Assembly (NCBI GenBank): GCA_030248195.1
Contig: JASAND010015484.1
Location: forward strand, 1-64,000
Source: Trissonchulus latispiculum
Lineage: Eukaryota; Nematoda; Enoplea; Enoplida; Ironidae
Length of the DNA stretch: 64,000 nt
Direction of reading: 5' to 3'
A model generated the notes under the pieces. The model worked only from the letters and a program-made list of their open reading frames with translations. It was not told the origin of the DNA and searched no databases. Both the position numbers and the translations under genes were made by a program. Below are positions 63,391 to 64,000 of this stretch, piece after piece. Within the stretch, counting starts at the first letter, position 1, and the number at the start of each line of letters is the position of its first letter.

Positions 63391-64000
63391 AAGCTCAAAG
63401 TCGTGGTTTATGGCGAAAAATGAAAGGAAATCTGTTCATTCAGTTTATATAGATTTTGCTAAAGCTTTTGACACTGTTTCACACAGAAATTAATCTATAA
63501 GTTGAAAAAGTACGGAATAAGTGGTAATGTTTTAAAATAGATAACCGCGTTTCTGACAGGGAGAAGCCAGAGGGTTAAGGTTGGAAATTACCTTTCCTAT
63601 ACTGGTATAGTAACGAGTGGAGTTCCTCAGGGATCTGTCCTTGGACCTCTTTTGTTTTTGCTTTATATTAATGATTTACCAGGCTGTATAAGAAATGGTG
63701 AAATTTCACTTTGCGGACGATGCAAAAATTTTCCATATTTGATAGGTCTACTCAGTTCAGTGTTGCAAGAAGACTTAGATAGGCTATGTGATGGGTCCAG
63801 GCTATGGCAGTTAAATATTGCGCTTAATAAATGTTTTGTCTTTGTCACACAAGTGCTTACGGTAAATAATGTTTTGCCTACTTACCGTTTAGGTGATGTG
63901 GCGCTTGAATGTTCTTTAGAGGCAAAAGATCTAGGGGTTTGGATGACCTCAAACTTAAACTTCAGTTTGCAGTGTACTGAAATTTCTAAAAAAGCAATGC
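63391..64000 (+). pseudogene. CR1-like RT fragment, runs off the window
   Basis: Frameshifted RT reads SVHSVYIDFAKAFDTVSH (first catalytic Asp), [46 protein letters not shown] and FADDAKIFHI (catalytic Asp pair). Several stops and frameshifts make it inactive. It is AT-rich, unlike the I/Ingi-like LINE inserted at its 5' edge. It belongs to the CR1-like group, as does 12420-16258. Confidence 0.85.

Overview
This window looks like AT-rich, repeat-saturated nuclear DNA from an invertebrate animal. The evidence is two conserved animal genes split by GT-AG introns, CR1-like and I/Ingi-like LINEs, SINE-like repeats and dozens of non-autonomous DNA transposons. There is no bacterial-style gene packing, rRNA, recognisable tRNA or CRISPR. 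The phylum cannot be fixed from the sequence.

Two host genes can be reconstructed, both on the minus strand. (1) A MAD2L1BP (p31comet) orthologue has three coding exons (24063-23911, 21834-21598, 21288-20737; about 313 aa). It is an adaptor in spindle-checkpoint silencing. (2) A TTC14 orthologue has eleven exons between 50272 and 30987 (S1-like region, TPR pair, Arg/Ser-rich tail; about 678 aa). Its first exon or exons were not found. All reading phases join across the proposed junctions. TTC14 introns are swollen by transposons: the 4.8-kb intron 37374-32562 is all but about 170 bp one nested TTAA-flanked element, and the 7.9-kb intron 47035-39095 carries a 6-kb one. The two genes share a strand, but nothing links their functions.

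Layout. 1-1.9 kb: foldback DNA with long G/C tracts. 2.3-7.0 kb: four copies of a 0.92-kb TTAA-flanked element, three head to tail. 7.5-11.3 kb: several terminal-inverted-repeat elements. 11.2-11.6 kb: a possible Gypsy-like gag scrap. 12.1-16.4 kb: a GC-rich hAT-like element split by a decayed CR1-like LINE. 16.5-20.4 kb: hAT, Harbinger-like and long-TIR elements. 20.7-24.1 kb: MAD2L1BP. 24.2-30.9 kb: a 1.33-kb palindrome and several hAT-like elements. 31.0-50.3 kb: TTC14 and its transposon-filled introns. 50.9-60.7 kb: satellites, foldback elements and duplicated segments. 60.7-63.4 kb: a GC-rich I/Ingi-type LINE carrying a 2A-like motif, a PHD-type finger, an AP endonuclease and RNase H, but missing its reverse transcriptase. 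It sits, with a 10-bp target duplication, at the 5' edge of another CR1-like fragment that runs off the window.

Most small open frames here are chance frames inside repeats. Many mobile-element calls rest on matched termini plus target-site duplications read directly from the sequence (8 bp for hAT-like, TTAA, TAA, and 7 bp for one unusual family). The strongest leads for new biology are the 2A-bearing LINE, the 7-bp-TSD long-TIR family, the TTAA head-to-tail array, and three satellite arrays with periods near 147-150 bp lying in mobile or repeat-dense DNA.
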